A DNA stretch of 64,000 nt from Photobacterium sanctipauli (GTDB lineage Bacteria > Pseudomonadota > Gammaproteobacteria > Enterobacterales > Vibrionaceae): NCBI RefSeq assembly GCF_003026495.1, contig NZ_PYMA01000005.1:124001-188000 (forward strand). The letters are read 5' to 3'. A model generated the notes under the pieces. That model saw nothing but the letters and a program-made list of their open reading frames with translations. It searched no databases and had not been told where the DNA came from. The position numbers were made by a program, and so were the translations under genes. How positions within the stretch are numbered: position 1 is the first letter of the stretch; the number at the start of each line of letters is the position of its first letter. Shown piece after piece: positions 9,600-18,433 of the stretch.

Positions 9600-10355
9600 T
9601 TAGTCCAATGCGCGCTTCAGCCCAGAAACATAGTCGGGAAACTGTGAAATATCATTGTGACCGGCCCCAGCAATGACAATCACCTCAACCAGTTGATCGC
9701 TAAATTCAGCAATTAACTGGTCGGTTCTGGCTCGGGGGATCACCCGATCATCTTCTGCAACGAAAATATAAGTTTGAGCGGTAATCTCTTTTACTCGACC
9801 TAAAGAATTGAACCGGTCTTTAATCATCCAGGATACGGGGAACATCCAATAAATGTCTTTTGCGACATTTTCGACGCTATCAAAGGGTGTCACCAAGATT
9901 AGTTTGTCTACCTGCCGATTAGCCGCCACGTAGGTAGCAACACCAGAACCAAGGCTCCGGCCCATCAAGGAAATGGATTCATGTTTGGTTTTAACTGACT
10001 GAAAGACATGTACCGCATCGCTATATAGAACCTTTTCAGTCGGCGTACCGACATTATTCCCATAACCACGATAGGGAATAAGGTAAATGGTATAATCGGG
10101 GATTACCGACTTGAAGAAGGGAATATTGGCTTCGATACTTTCTGCATTTCCGCCGTAATAGATTAATGCCTTAGGTTGCCCTTCGTTCAGTACCCAGCCT
10201 AAAAGCTGCGTACCATCAACGTCGAAGCTGATATTCATCTCGCCATAAACATGACTGGCATCTTGGGGAAAATACAGAAACTGACGCTGCAGGGAGCAAA
10301 AAGTAAGCGCAAACAATGCGTAGAACACCACGAAGGAAACCAATATGCATTTCAT
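9600..10355 (-). CDS. Membrane-anchored alpha/beta hydrolase
   Basis: A protein of about 251 residues with one N-terminal hydrophobic anchor (CILVSFVVFYALFALTF) followed by an alpha/beta hydrolase domain. The catalytic triad is visible: nucleophile elbow LMGRSLGSGVA, Asp in VAEDDRV and His in GAGHNDI. It resembles the YfhR/BEM46 family of serine hydrolases. The upstream DUF2784 gene ends in a TGA that overlaps a possible GTG start at 10364 (GTGA). ATG 10355 is nine bases further in, and either would give translational coupling. The substrate is unknown. Confidence 0.82.
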   Translation of the reverse strand: MKCILVSFVVFYALFALTFCSLQRQFLYFPQDASHVYGEMNISFDVDGTQLLGWVLNEGQPKALIYYGGNAESIEANIPFFKSVIPDYTIYLIPYRGYGNNVGTPTEKVLYSDAVHVFQSVKTKHESISLMGRSLGSGVATYVAANRQVDKLILVTPFDSVENVAKDIYWMFPVSWMIKDRFNSLGRVKEITAQTYIFVAEDDRVIPRARTDQLIAEFSDQLVEVIVIAGAGHNDISQFPDYVSGLKRALD

Positions 10356-10360
10356 TCCCG

Positions 10361-10735
10361 TCACCTATCTTGCTTGAGCTTGTACCAATAATAGACGAGC
10401 GCATAAATAATGAAATTGATAGCCGTTGCCGCAATGCCCAGTAAAACCTGAACATCAAAGTTCAAGTTAACCGGGTAAATGATGGGAATAATATAGTGCT
10501 CGACAAATCCACCCGCGTAGCCTTGTTCACCTGCCAAGTGTCTCAATGTGTTTTCCAGTGGCGTTAAAGGGCAAACCCAACTGTTGAAGCTCACCAACAC
10601 CACCCATATTGCAGCAGGTATGTGGGCAAATAGCATGTACCTGCGCCACAACACCAGCGAGCCGCCAAGCAAAGCGAAGATGATAAACAGTAGATGAAGC
10701 AAAACGATAAGATCTGCCAGCATTCGGTAAATCAT
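10361..10735 (-). CDS. DUF2784 family membrane protein
   Basis: A 124-residue integral membrane protein with about four hydrophobic segments. It has the DUF2784 pattern ADLIVLLHLLFIIFALLGG, the conserved SWVCPLTPLENTLR loop and a C-terminal membrane span. ATG 10735 has GGAGG nine bases upstream. The family has no known biochemical role. It forms a two-gene operon with the downstream hydrolase, whose start overlaps its stop. Confidence 0.85.
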   Translation of the reverse strand: MIYRMLADLIVLLHLLFIIFALLGGSLVLWRRYMLFAHIPAAIWVVLVSFNSWVCPLTPLENTLRHLAGEQGYAGGFVEHYIIPIIYPVNLNFDVQVLLGIAATAINFIIYALVYYWYKLKQDR

Positions 10736-10910
10736 AGGCTATCACCTCCCTTTCTATGATCAAATTATGATCATACTGAGCCTAACAAGCCAATGGCTGT
10801 TATCCACATGCTGGTTAACGTTTGGAAGTTATACCGACCGATAATGCGTGGGATGATAGGTGTTATTAACAAAAACTGGGGATAGTTTCGATTGAGGGAA
10901 GTTGATAAAC

Positions 10911-10941
10911 ATAAAAATAGCCCGGCTAGGTTGTCGGGCTA
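10911..10941 (-). terminator. Rho-independent terminator of the gloA-nemA operon
   Basis: Read on the minus strand, the stem AGCCCG / CGGGCT is followed by TATTTTTA, 30 bases after the nemA stop codon. Confidence 0.8.
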
Positions 10942-10970
10942 AATGTGTAAGTATCACACAAGTGATTGGG

Positions 10971-12071
10971 TTAGCTTGCTTGGTACTCAGGGTAGTCAAG
11001 CAGCCCCTTTTCAGCACCGCCAAACAGGGTGTTTGGATCGTGGGCTGTCAGTGGATAGTCGTTCTTAATACGGCTTGGCAAGTCTGGGTTCGAGATGAAC
11101 GGGCGACCAAAGCCAACCATATCTGCTAGCCCATCGTTTAGGGCCTTCGCGGCTTTTTCGCTATCGTAGCGACCGGCATAAATGATGGTACCCTGATATG
11201 CTTCGCGAATGGCATGCTTGAACGCCATCGGTGTATCAGGTGCATCATCCCAATCTACTTCAGCAATGTGGACGTAAACAACGTTTAGCTTGTTGAGTAG
11301 CGCAGTAGCTGCGGTATAGGTTTCTACCGGTGTTTTATCAACCGTGCCGTTTAGTGATGTAAACGGCGCAAGGCGAACACCAACGCGCTCAGTACCAATG
11401 GCATCGGTCATTGCTTCAACCACTTCACCCAAAAAGCGTAGGCGGTTTTCGATAGAGCCGCCGTACTCGTCAGTACGATTGTTGGCTTCTGAGTCAATGA
11501 ACTGGTTGACCAAGTAACCGTTGGCGGCGTGGAGCTCAATGCCATCAAACCCTGCTTCAATAGCGTTTAACGCGGCTTGACGGTATTCAGCTACAACTTG
11601 CTTGATGTCCTCTTTGGTCATCTCGCGAGGCTCTACAACTTCAACAAAGCCGGGCTCATCTGTACCGTTGTCGATGAAAACTTTAACGTTTTCAGCCTTT
11701 AGTGCAGAAGATGAAATTGGTTGCTGCCCGCCAATGTTATCTGGGTGGGTAACACGGCCAACGTGCCAAAGCTGGGCAAAGATTGCGCCTTCTTTTTCAT
11801 GTACGGCATCGGTGACTTTTTTCCAGCCAGCAATTTGCGCTTGGCTGTAAATACCCGGAGTCCAAGCGTAGCCTTGGCCCATTTCAGAAATTTGCGTACC
11901 TTCAGCTACGATAAGGCCTGCTGTTGCACGCTGAGCGTAATACTTTGCCATCATGTCATTGGCAACATTACCCGGCTGAGTCGCACGAGAGCGAGTCATC
12001 GGTGGCATTACAATACGGTTTTTTAGGGTAAGGTTACCCAATTGCATTGGTTGAAATAGTGCGTCTTTCAT
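10971..12071 (-). CDS. nemA: N-ethylmaleimide reductase, Old Yellow Enzyme family
   Basis: A 366-residue FMN-dependent TIM-barrel enzyme of the Old Yellow Enzyme family, very close to E. coli NemA over its whole length. Visible motifs are NRIVMPPMTRSRA near the N-terminus, the active-site HAANGYLVNQFI with the His/Asn pair, the FMN-binding GGSIENRLRFL, and DMVGFGRPFISNPDLP near the C-terminus. It reduces activated alkenes, nitro compounds and other electrophiles using NADPH. It lies 57 bases downstream of gloA on the same strand. In E. coli nemA and gloA are also co-transcribed, for electrophile and methylglyoxal detoxification. No NemR repressor gene is seen here. Confidence 0.93.
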   Translation of the reverse strand: MKDALFQPMQLGNLTLKNRIVMPPMTRSRATQPGNVANDMMAKYYAQRATAGLIVAEGTQISEMGQGYAWTPGIYSQAQIAGWKKVTDAVHEKEGAIFAQLWHVGRVTHPDNIGGQQPISSSALKAENVKVFIDNGTDEPGFVEVVEPREMTKEDIKQVVAEYRQAALNAIEAGFDGIELHAANGYLVNQFIDSEANNRTDEYGGSIENRLRFLGEVVEAMTDAIGTERVGVRLAPFTSLNGTVDKTPVETYTAATALLNKLNVVYVHIAEVDWDDAPDTPMAFKHAIREAYQGTIIYAGRYDSEKAAKALNDGLADMVGFGRPFISNPDLPSRIKNDYPLTAHDPNTLFGGAEKGLLDYPEYQAS

Positions 12072-12128
12072 TACTTCAATCTCTTAATTCGTTTGGTCTT
12101 AATGCTTGTGGTCTTCAGGAACGATGAC

Positions 12129-12515
12129 TTATTTGCTTTGCTGAATCAGCTCAATTTGGTAACCGTCTGGGTCACGAACAAACGCAATGTGGGTAGAACC
12201 ACCTTTTAGCGGACCCGGTTCACGGGTCACGTTGCCGCCACGGCGCTTAATCAGATCACACGTGGCGTAAATATCTTCAACACCGATAGCTAGGTGACCA
12301 AAAGCATTACCCATGTCGTACTGGTCAGTATCCCAGTTGTGGGTCAGCTCAATGGTTGTGCCGTCAGCTTGGTCTTCATAACCAACAAAAACAAGGGTGT
12401 AGCGATATTCGCTGTTTTCGAATTTCTCTAGAAGGCTCATGCCCATTACTTCGGTGTAGAACTTGATAGATTGTTCTAGGTCAGTAACGCGGATCATGGT
12501 GTGTAGCAGTTTCAT
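12129..12515 (-). CDS. gloA: Lactoylglutathione lyase (glyoxalase I)
   Basis: A 128-residue protein matching E. coli glyoxalase I end to end. The four metal ligands are all present: His5, Glu56 (TTIELTHNW), His74 (AFGHLAIGV) and Glu122 (YQIELIQ). It isomerises the methylglyoxal-glutathione hemithioacetal to S-lactoylglutathione in the cytoplasm. ATG 12515 follows AAGGG; the longer frame starting at 12548 is not supported. It is the first gene of the gloA-nemA unit. A 20-bp palindrome 62 bases upstream may be its operator. Confidence 0.95.
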   Translation of the reverse strand: MKLLHTMIRVTDLEQSIKFYTEVMGMSLLEKFENSEYRYTLVFVGYEDQADGTTIELTHNWDTDQYDMGNAFGHLAIGVEDIYATCDLIKRRGGNVTREPGPLKGGSTHIAFVRDPDGYQIELIQQSK

Positions 12516-12577
12516 AATTAACCCTTCTTTCCCAAACCTGACCAACATAAATTGATGGGGCAGGTGCTGAATACAAA

Positions 12578-12597
12578 TGTTTGGAATCTGCCAAACA
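12578..12597. promoter_or_regulatory. Palindromic operator candidate upstream of gloA-nemA
   Basis: TGTTTGG-N6-CCAAACA, a perfect 7-bp inverted repeat 62 bases before the gloA start codon. It differs from the E. coli NemR box (a TAGACC-type repeat), so the cognate regulator is unknown. Confidence 0.5.
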
Positions 12598-12750
12598 AAT
12601 TAAATGATTCAATATGAATTGTGAAATTATCAATAATTATTGTTTTAATAATTTTACATTATCAAAGGGTGGGGTAGCTAAATGATTAATTTGAAGCCCA
12701 AGGTTTTATCCAAGGGCTTCGAGCAGGGAGCCAAATTGGGGAGGACGTGA

Positions 12751-13179
12751 CTAATTTGACTTGATAGGCACAACGAGGATATCAACAGGAGAGTTGTTGA
12801 TCAGGTGCTTAGAGTAAGACACGATTTTACTCCAGAAGTCATGGTGGTGCCCGCAAATCAACAGCTCGACGCCATTTTCTTCAATTGTCCCTTTGAGCTT
12901 TTCGCTTAAATCCCCAGTACCAATTAAGAAGTGTTTCACTGGGTGGTTAGCTTGAACGACAAATGCCCTTAGTTGATCCATTTTTGGCTCACCCAGCGGG
13001 TTTTCATCCGGTTGTGCTTGGATGTCGACAAGTTCCGGGTAGATCTCCCCGTGAGTACCATCGATATGAATAAAGGAAACGTCAGCATTGAACTGTTTTG
13101 CAAGAAAAACAGCTCTGTCGATGAGTACGTTACTTTCTTCAGAGAGCTCTAGCGCGACAAGGATGTGTTTGTATTTCAT
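12751..13179 (-). CDS. uspA: Universal stress protein A family
   Basis: A 142-residue single-domain Usp-fold protein, aligned by eye with E. coli UspA along its length (MKYKHILVALELSEESNVL, LIGTGDLSEKLK, LLICGHHHDFWSKIVSYSKHLIN, VDILVVPIKSN). UspA proteins accumulate on growth arrest and stress. The start is ATG 13179, with AGGAGAGAG just upstream; the longer frame to 13269 encodes an unlikely Cys-rich leader. It is monocistronic. A weak stem (GAAGCCC/GGGCTTC) downstream at 12691-12721 could end the transcript. Confidence 0.88.
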   Translation of the reverse strand: MKYKHILVALELSEESNVLIDRAVFLAKQFNADVSFIHIDGTHGEIYPELVDIQAQPDENPLGEPKMDQLRAFVVQANHPVKHFLIGTGDLSEKLKGTIEENGVELLICGHHHDFWSKIVSYSKHLINNSPVDILVVPIKSN

Positions 13180-13402
13180 AACTCTCTCCTTTTGCTGTCT
13201 ATATAGGGTATAGCAACAGCATAGTTCGAGAAGAGAATAAATATTGTAAAGAAAGTCGCAAAACAGCAAAAAAGCCAGATTAAATTAGATTTTATCTATT
13301 TGATATTAAATAGTATTTAATACCTTTAGAAGGCGGTGACTGTATTTAAGGAATTGAGTTTTAATGATATTTGATAGTTACTTGTTTAGTTAATTATACA
13401 AG

Positions 13403-13443
13403 ATTCAACTCACATTAGTGTCTCGGAAGAATGTGAGCTGAAT
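13403..13443. repeat. Imperfect inverted repeat between uspA and the enoyl-CoA hydratase gene
   Basis: ATTCAaCTCACATT and AATGTGAGcTGAAT, 13 bases apart, form a 14-bp arm pair with one mismatch. It lies 36 bases after the stop of the minus-strand hydratase gene and may act as its terminator, though the following T run is weak. Confidence 0.5.
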
Positions 13444-13478
13444 TGATGATATTGCGTTTATTATCGTGATAAATCGGA

Positions 13479-14327
13479 TTAGTCATTAATATCTTGTATG
13501 TTGATAACCAACTCCTCCCAATTTCGTTGATTATCAATATCAAATTGGGCGCCTTGCTCATCTGCCCATGTAAAGCGCTTTATTGCCGCAGTTTTGCTAG
13601 TGGCTTGGTAGAGCCAATAGGCTTCGGCTTTTAACGCTTCCTCAATAGGCTTATCGATTGATTCATAGACAGTTTGTTTACAAGCATTGATGGATTCCGC
13701 TGGGAACTTGGCAATACGTTTGGCAAGATTTTCAACATACTCACCAATTTCTTCAGGCTCAAGTGCTTTATTGATTGTACCGTAGGCTTCGGCTTCATCT
13801 GCATCAAAGTCTCTCGCACTTAAGATGATTTCTAAAGCACGGCCAAGCCCAACTTGTCGTGCCATGCGTGAAGCGCCGCCCCCGCAAGGTAGGATTCCCA
13901 TCGCGACTTCCATTTGCATGAACTTGTACTTGCCCCTTGCGGCAAAGCGCATATCACAAGCTAGGGCAAATTCATGTCCACCACCTCTGGCATAGCCTTC
14001 TAATTTGGCGATGGTTGCTTGTGGCAGTTTACTGATGCGTTCCAGAACGGATTGGAGGTCGAGTAATTTAGCGTCATCACGGGAAACGGCTTCTTTAGAC
14101 ATGTCTATTAATAAGTTGGTGTCATAGTGGCAAACCCAAATTTCTTGGTGAGCAGACTGAAAAACAACAACTTTGACTTCACGATCCCGCTCCAGTCTTA
14201 AAGCTAAAGAGCTAAGATCAGCCAGCATTTCCTGTCCTTGTACATTCACGGGTGGAAAATCGAATGTTACCCAAGCTATAGCGTCCGCAACCTCTACATT
14301 GAACGTGGTGAAGTTTTTGTAATCCAT
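13479..14327 (-). CDS. Enoyl-CoA hydratase/isomerase family protein
   Basis: A protein of about 282 residues with the crotonase fold. The oxyanion-hole segment is GYARGGGHEFALACDMRFAA. The helix carrying the second catalytic Glu is MQMEVAMGILPCGGGASRMA. At the place of the first catalytic Glu of classic hydratases (AGEKAQF) the sequence reads ARGKYKF, so a simple hydratase reaction is uncertain and another crotonase-type activity is possible. ATG 14327 has GAGGG upstream; the longer frame to 14399 is rejected. It is divergent from a LysR gene that probably regulates it. Confidence 0.8.
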   Translation of the reverse strand: MDYKNFTTFNVEVADAIAWVTFDFPPVNVQGQEMLADLSSLALRLERDREVKVVVFQSAHQEIWVCHYDTNLLIDMSKEAVSRDDAKLLDLQSVLERISKLPQATIAKLEGYARGGGHEFALACDMRFAARGKYKFMQMEVAMGILPCGGGASRMARQVGLGRALEIILSARDFDADEAEAYGTINKALEPEEIGEYVENLAKRIAKFPAESINACKQTVYESIDKPIEEALKAEAYWLYQATSKTAAIKRFTWADEQGAQFDIDNQRNWEELVINIQDIND

Positions 14328-14609
14328 GGTGTTACCCTCTGTTACTGCTGTAGTGAAGAACATGACTGCGCGCTGTATATAACTAAAGCTAGGAGACAAC
14401 CCGATTGAAGTGAATGTAGGTTTAGGGATAAGAGAATTCGGTATTTCTAAATAATTGCTTGGCTATATCTCAGTACTGATGCTTAGAGCATTCGTGTAAT
14501 CAGCTAATTTAACTGAACAGATAGCTTGAAATTGTGTGTCGTTATTGTGGTCTGTCATTGTGGTGTAAGTGCCTAACGCGTGATGTTGTAGTAAAGGTGT
14601 AGTCGGGAT

Positions 14610-15521
14610 ATGGATACGGAAAGTTTGCGCCTGTTTGTTAAAGTCGCTGAGATACTGAACATTAGTGCTGCGGGCCGTTTACTCGGTTTAGCTCCGGCTA
14701 TAGCATCAACTCGACTGGCAAAGCTTGAAAAGCAGTTAGGTGTCGATCTTGTTCATCGCTCGACAAGAAAAGTGGCACTCTCTACAGAAGGAGAGCGGTT
14801 TTTACCCTTTGCCAAAGAAATCTTACTTCAGCAAGATGCAGCGCTTGCAGCCATCGGGCGAGACACAGGCGAAGTCAGAGGTGTTTTACGCTTTGCGGCC
14901 CCCAGCACTTTTGCTCAGCTTTATGTTGCACCTATATTGCCAGAGTTTCTTGAGCGCTATCCATTGGTCGAGTTAGAGCTGAAATTAAGTGATCGTCAAT
15001 TGAATTTAATTGAAAGTGGTATCGATTTAGCCCTACGCAATAGTGCTATTCAAGATAGCGATCTTAGAGCCCGTAAATTGGCCGATGATAAACGGATATT
15101 GTGTGCATCCCCCGGTTATTTGCAAAAGTATGGTATGCCCAAACACCCCGCAGACTTAAATACCCACCAGATGATTGTGTTCAAAGAGGGACAAGGAAGG
15201 AAGCTGGTTGCAAGCAATCAAAGCCTGACTTGCCGTTTCCCTCCGCTTAATTCTAAGGCTCGGGTGATATGCGATGACGGCACCAGTATGAAGGTGGCAA
15301 CGCTTGCGGGTGCGGGAATATCAATGAATGCCTACTGGAGCATTCACCAAGAGTTAAAAGATGGCACTTTACAAAGAGTATTGCCCAATTACGAAATTGA
15401 GGATCAAAGTGCGATTTGGTTGGTATACCCGAAAGCCAATGCGTTAAGCGCTAAGGTGCGGGTGTTCATTGATTTTCTTGTTGAGAAAATTGGTGATCTA
15501 CCTGTTTGGCAAGCTAAGTGA
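14610..15521 (+). CDS. LysR-family transcriptional regulator, AaeR/DmlR-like
   Basis: A 303-residue LysR protein. The N-terminal DNA-binding domain reads MDTESLRLFVKVAEILNIS, then AAGRLLGLAPAIASTRLAKLEKQLGVDLVHRSTRKVAL. A periplasmic-binding-like effector domain follows from about residue 90. This subgroup often controls an adjacent divergent gene, here the enoyl-CoA hydratase-like gene 282 bases away. I saw no clear T-N11-A operator that I would defend in the intergenic region. The target and effector are inferred from position only. Confidence 0.85.
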   Translation: MDTESLRLFVKVAEILNISAAGRLLGLAPAIASTRLAKLEKQLGVDLVHRSTRKVALSTEGERFLPFAKEILLQQDAALAAIGRDTGEVRGVLRFAAPSTFAQLYVAPILPEFLERYPLVELELKLSDRQLNLIESGIDLALRNSAIQDSDLRARKLADDKRILCASPGYLQKYGMPKHPADLNTHQMIVFKEGQGRKLVASNQSLTCRFPPLNSKARVICDDGTSMKVATLAGAGISMNAYWSIHQELKDGTLQRVLPNYEIEDQSAIWLVYPKANALSAKVRVFIDFLVEKIGDLPVWQAK

Positions 15522-15651
15522 TTTATAGTTGGGCGATAGTAACCGCATAAAACACGTGCCATATCAAAACTGGGTCGCGATTGGTCCATTACACTGAGTG
15601 TGAATATTAATCCCTAACTTTTCTATTTAATCGACACCTTACTAGCAGAAG

Positions 15652-15939
15652 ATGAGCAACAGCAACGACCATAACGCCCTAATGGAAACTATTGCGAGTT
15701 TCACATCCATTGAGCAAGCCCTTGATTACTTTGAAATTGGCTATGACAGTCGGTTTATTGCTGCTAACCGAACAGAGTTGGTTAAGCGCTTTAATGGTTA
15801 TTTGATAATGGCAAAACCTGACTGTTGGTTCTCCGGCCGCCGGGCGTTGAAAAATGCCTATTGCAAGGTGCAACGGAGCTTGTTAGACCGCCACACCCGC
15901 TCAGCCTGCCGGGGATGTACTTCATGTCAGCGGCGCTAA
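15652..15939 (+). CDS. NifW-like small protein (orphan)
   Basis: A 95-residue protein. The central segment (IEQALDYFEIGYDSRFIAAN, then RTELVKRFNGYLIMAKP and a helix ALKNAYCKVQRSLLDRH) follows the pattern of NifW nitrogenase-protecting proteins: a DYFG-V-YD motif, then NRL-LKRF-YL. The C-terminus carries CRGCTSC, a Cys cluster I do not associate with NifW. No nif gene is present in the window. If the family call is right, this lineage has a role outside nitrogen fixation, perhaps metal or redox related. The function is unknown. Confidence 0.6.
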   Translation: MSNSNDHNALMETIASFTSIEQALDYFEIGYDSRFIAANRTELVKRFNGYLIMAKPDCWFSGRRALKNAYCKVQRSLLDRHTRSACRGCTSCQRR

Positions 15940-16018
15940 CAAGTATGGGGGGATGAAGTGTTTGATTAGGCTTTCCTTTGTGGTATTACATTTAAAGAAT
16001 TAATGCCAAGGAATGTCA

Positions 16019-16639
16019 ATGAGAATGGAAAAGCCAACTTTATACTACGTTTATGACCCTATGTGTTCATGGTGTTGGGGCTATAAGCCAATCTGGAAGC
16101 AGGTTGAGGAACGGCTGTCTGAAAAGGTTGAAATTCAGTATGTGCTTGGTGGCTTAGCGCCGGATAGTGATGTGCCAATGCCGGAGGCGATGCAGCATCA
16201 GATTACCGCATATTGGCAGAAAATTGAAAATTACCTAGGAACCTCGTTTAATTACGATTTTTGGCAGCAAAACACACCGCGCCGTTCGACGTATCCGGCT
16301 TGTCGCGCGATTATAGCCGCAAGAGAGCAGGGGGCTGAAAAGCCAATGTTGGATGAAATTCAACACGCTTATTATTTAGACGCGAAGAACCCTAGCGATA
16401 ACCCGATATTGTTGGGGCTTGCTGAGTCCATTGGGCTTGATATGACAAAGTTTGAGTCTGACTTTCTTTCAGATGAATGCCATCAACACTTATTAAGTGA
16501 AATCGGTTTTGCCCGTTCAATTGGCGGTAACAGCTTCCCGTCTTTATTTGTGGTGTCATCGCAGCGAGTGACTGAAATACAGGTAAACTATGAAGATGGC
16601 GAAGACACGGTGTCAAAGGTACTCAAGTTGGTTGAGTAA
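16019..16639 (+). CDS. DsbA-family/FrnE-like thioredoxin-fold protein
   Basis: A protein of about 206 residues with a thioredoxin-type active site CSWC at residues 16-19 (YDPMCSWCWGYKPIW), a long helical insert, and the cis-Pro region FPSLFVV. It lacks a signal peptide, so it should be cytoplasmic, as are FrnE-like DsbA-family isomerases and 2-hydroxychromene-2-carboxylate-isomerase relatives. AAGGA precedes ATG 16019 by six bases; the ATG at 16013 touches it and is less likely. It probably handles thiol-disulfide exchange or glutathione conjugates. The substrate is unknown. Confidence 0.8.
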   Translation: MRMEKPTLYYVYDPMCSWCWGYKPIWKQVEERLSEKVEIQYVLGGLAPDSDVPMPEAMQHQITAYWQKIENYLGTSFNYDFWQQNTPRRSTYPACRAIIAAREQGAEKPMLDEIQHAYYLDAKNPSDNPILLGLAESIGLDMTKFESDFLSDECHQHLLSEIGFARSIGGNSFPSLFVVSSQRVTEIQVNYEDGEDTVSKVLKLVE

Positions 16640-16670
16640 TCAAATCAGGAAGGAAGGTTATAGGCATTAA

Positions 16671-16693
16671 AAAGCCAGCAAAATGCTGGCTTT
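16671..16693. terminator. Bidirectional terminator between convergent genes
   Basis: The stem AAAGCCAGCA / TGCTGGCTTT is flanked by A and T runs. It sits between the DsbA-like gene (+) and the DUF3010 gene (-). Confidence 0.8.
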
Positions 16694-16717
16694 ATCGTAG
16701 TCATGAAGACGCTAAAA

Positions 16718-17137
16718 TTAGCACAAGTAAGCGTAACCAGTGGTAAATGCCGCTTCCTGGAACTGACGTAGGCCAGTTGCGCGGAATTCAATACCCAGCG
16801 GGTTGCGCTTCATTTTTTGTTTGATTTCTTGGTTGGTCATGAAGTCAACTTCAACACCATCAATAAGCTGAATAGCGGCTTCAAGTTTAAAGCCAATAGC
16901 GCTACCTGCAAATTTACCGCGAGTTTCACGAGTACGGATAACAACGCGATCAACTTGGTAGTCTTCTAGTAACTTAGCAAATGTTGCTTGGAATTTGCGC
17001 ATTTGCTCGTTATCTAGCATGTCCTGCATGATGAACTTTTGTGAACGGCACTCTGGAATATCGAATAGACCGTTTTCTTTTGTAAGAAGGCAGATGATTG
17101 CCTCGTTGCTTCGTAGCTCAACAGCACAAATTTTCAT
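16718..17137 (-). CDS. DUF3010 family protein
   Basis: A 139-residue soluble protein, MKICAVELRSNEAIICLL onward, with the DUF3010 pattern including VIRTRETRGKFAGSAIGFKLEAA. The family is conserved in Vibrio, Shewanella and relatives, with an RNase-H-like look in its first strands but no established function. The start is ATG 17137, which fits the family N-terminus; the longer frame to 17209 adds an unrelated leader. It is monocistronic by spacing. Confidence 0.82.
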   Translation of the reverse strand: MKICAVELRSNEAIICLLTKENGLFDIPECRSQKFIMQDMLDNEQMRKFQATFAKLLEDYQVDRVVIRTRETRGKFAGSAIGFKLEAAIQLIDGVEVDFMTNQEIKQKMKRNPLGIEFRATGLRQFQEAAFTTGYAYLC

Positions 17138-17232
17138 GTATACACCTAAATATTTTGTTAGCACGCTATTGTAAGGAAAAAGCAGGCAAAAGTCAGATTT
17201 TTCAATCAAGCCTAGCAGGCATTTGCTTATCT

Positions 17233-17763
17233 TTAGCCCGAATGTGCTGCTGCCTCGTAAATCGAACCGTCTTTATCTATCTGGGTGAGCAATAAGCGCA
17301 TATCAAGCTCTAGCTGGTGGTAGTTAGGCTCCATATGACAGCACAATTTGTAGAAGGCTTTGTTGTGCTCTTTTTCACGAACATGAGCAAGTTCATGCAC
17401 TGCAATCATCCTTAGCAGGGGAAGTGGCGCTTGCTTGAAAATGGATGAAATACGGATTTCATTTTTGGCCTTTAGCTTGCCACCGTGGGCACGCGAAACA
17501 AAGGTGTGCAAACCTAGCGCATGATTCACGACATGGATCTTGCTATCAAAAGCCACCTTGCTGATAGGTGACGACTGCTTTAAGTAAGTGTTCTTCAGTT
17601 CCATCACATACTGATAGAGCGCCTTTTCAGATTGAATGTTGTGGGCAGTTGGGTACTTATTTAGTAGGTAACTTTTTAATTTATCATTCGCGATCAGGTG
17701 CTCGACCTGCTCGATAATGGTTGCTGGGTAGCCCTGAAGGTACTTTAATTGCTGAGATGGCAT
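17233..17763 (-). CDS. YgjP-like (DUF45) zinc metallopeptidase
   Basis: A protein of about 176 residues with the zinc signature HELAHVREKEHNKAFY: HExxH, then a further His, in a C-terminal helix pair followed by CCHMEPNYHQLELDMR. This matches the YgjP/DUF45 family of minigluzincin-like metallopeptidases. It lacks a signal peptide. ATG 17763 gives MPSQQLKYLQGYP; the TTG-initiated extension to 17829 is unlikely. The protease substrate is unknown. Confidence 0.8.
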   Translation of the reverse strand: MPSQQLKYLQGYPATIIEQVEHLIANDKLKSYLLNKYPTAHNIQSEKALYQYVMELKNTYLKQSSPISKVAFDSKIHVVNHALGLHTFVSRAHGGKLKAKNEIRISSIFKQAPLPLLRMIAVHELAHVREKEHNKAFYKLCCHMEPNYHQLELDMRLLLTQIDKDGSIYEAAAHSG

Positions 17764-17882
17764 AATAAGTGATGTCGTGACAGTCGATAGTAGAGGGCAA
17801 AGTTTATCGACCTGGATGCGATCACGCAAATCCTACCCATGTCGTCGTATGCTTAAAGGGTAGGAGTACATTGGAGGTTGAT

Positions 17883-18335
17883 ATGAACATGAAGTTGCCG
17901 CCACCATTAATCTTTTTACTCGCACTTGCTGGGATGTATGGGCTTTCGGTTTATTGGCCATTGGTTGAGTTCAGCTTTCCTGGGCAGAGAATGCTGTTAT
18001 TACTGTTTTTATTGCTAGGAACCTTGGTTAGTCTTGCGGCTGTTATGTCGTTTGCACGGGTTCGAACAACCATTGACCCTCGATACCCGAACAAGACCTC
18101 CTACCTTGTGACGAAAGGTGTTTTCAGTATTAGCCGAAACCCAATGTATCTAGGGTTGTTGTGCTTTTTATTGGCAGCCTTCATTTACTTAGCGGCATTG
18201 TCGGCGTTTATTGCGATCGTACTCTTCGTGTTTTTTATCACCATGTTTCAAATCCAACCTGAAGAAGAGGTGTTGGAGGCGATGTTTGGTGATGAATATC
18301 GCGATTATTGTAATAAAGTAAGAAGGTGGATTTAG
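17883..18335 (+). CDS. Isoprenylcysteine carboxyl methyltransferase-family membrane protein
   Basis: A protein of about 150 residues with four hydrophobic helices. The conserved C-terminal signature of ICMT/PEMT-like methyltransferases is present: TKGVFSISRNPMYLGLL, and later IQPEEEVLEAMFGDEYRDYCNKVRRWI. Such proteins use S-adenosylmethionine at the membrane; bacterial members have few known substrates. GGAGG at 17873-17877 serves ATG 17883 (MNMKLPPP). It is divergent from the YgjP gene and monocistronic. Confidence 0.8.
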   Translation: MNMKLPPPLIFLLALAGMYGLSVYWPLVEFSFPGQRMLLLLFLLLGTLVSLAAVMSFARVRTTIDPRYPNKTSYLVTKGVFSISRNPMYLGLLCFLLAAFIYLAALSAFIAIVLFVFFITMFQIQPEEEVLEAMFGDEYRDYCNKVRRWI

Positions 18336-18433
18336 GTCTGTTAAGCAGCAATTTGCTGTGACTTAAGCAAGAACAACTAAACTTGTGTCATGTGTTAGCT
18401 TTGAAGCTAGGTTGGCAACAGTGAGGTGCTCAA

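Noticed and set aside
10527..10763. A minus-strand frame with several Cys/His residues overlapping the DUF2784 gene
   Set aside because: It is out of frame with a clear DUF2784 membrane protein that has a GGAGG ribosome-binding site; the Cys/His pattern is incidental.
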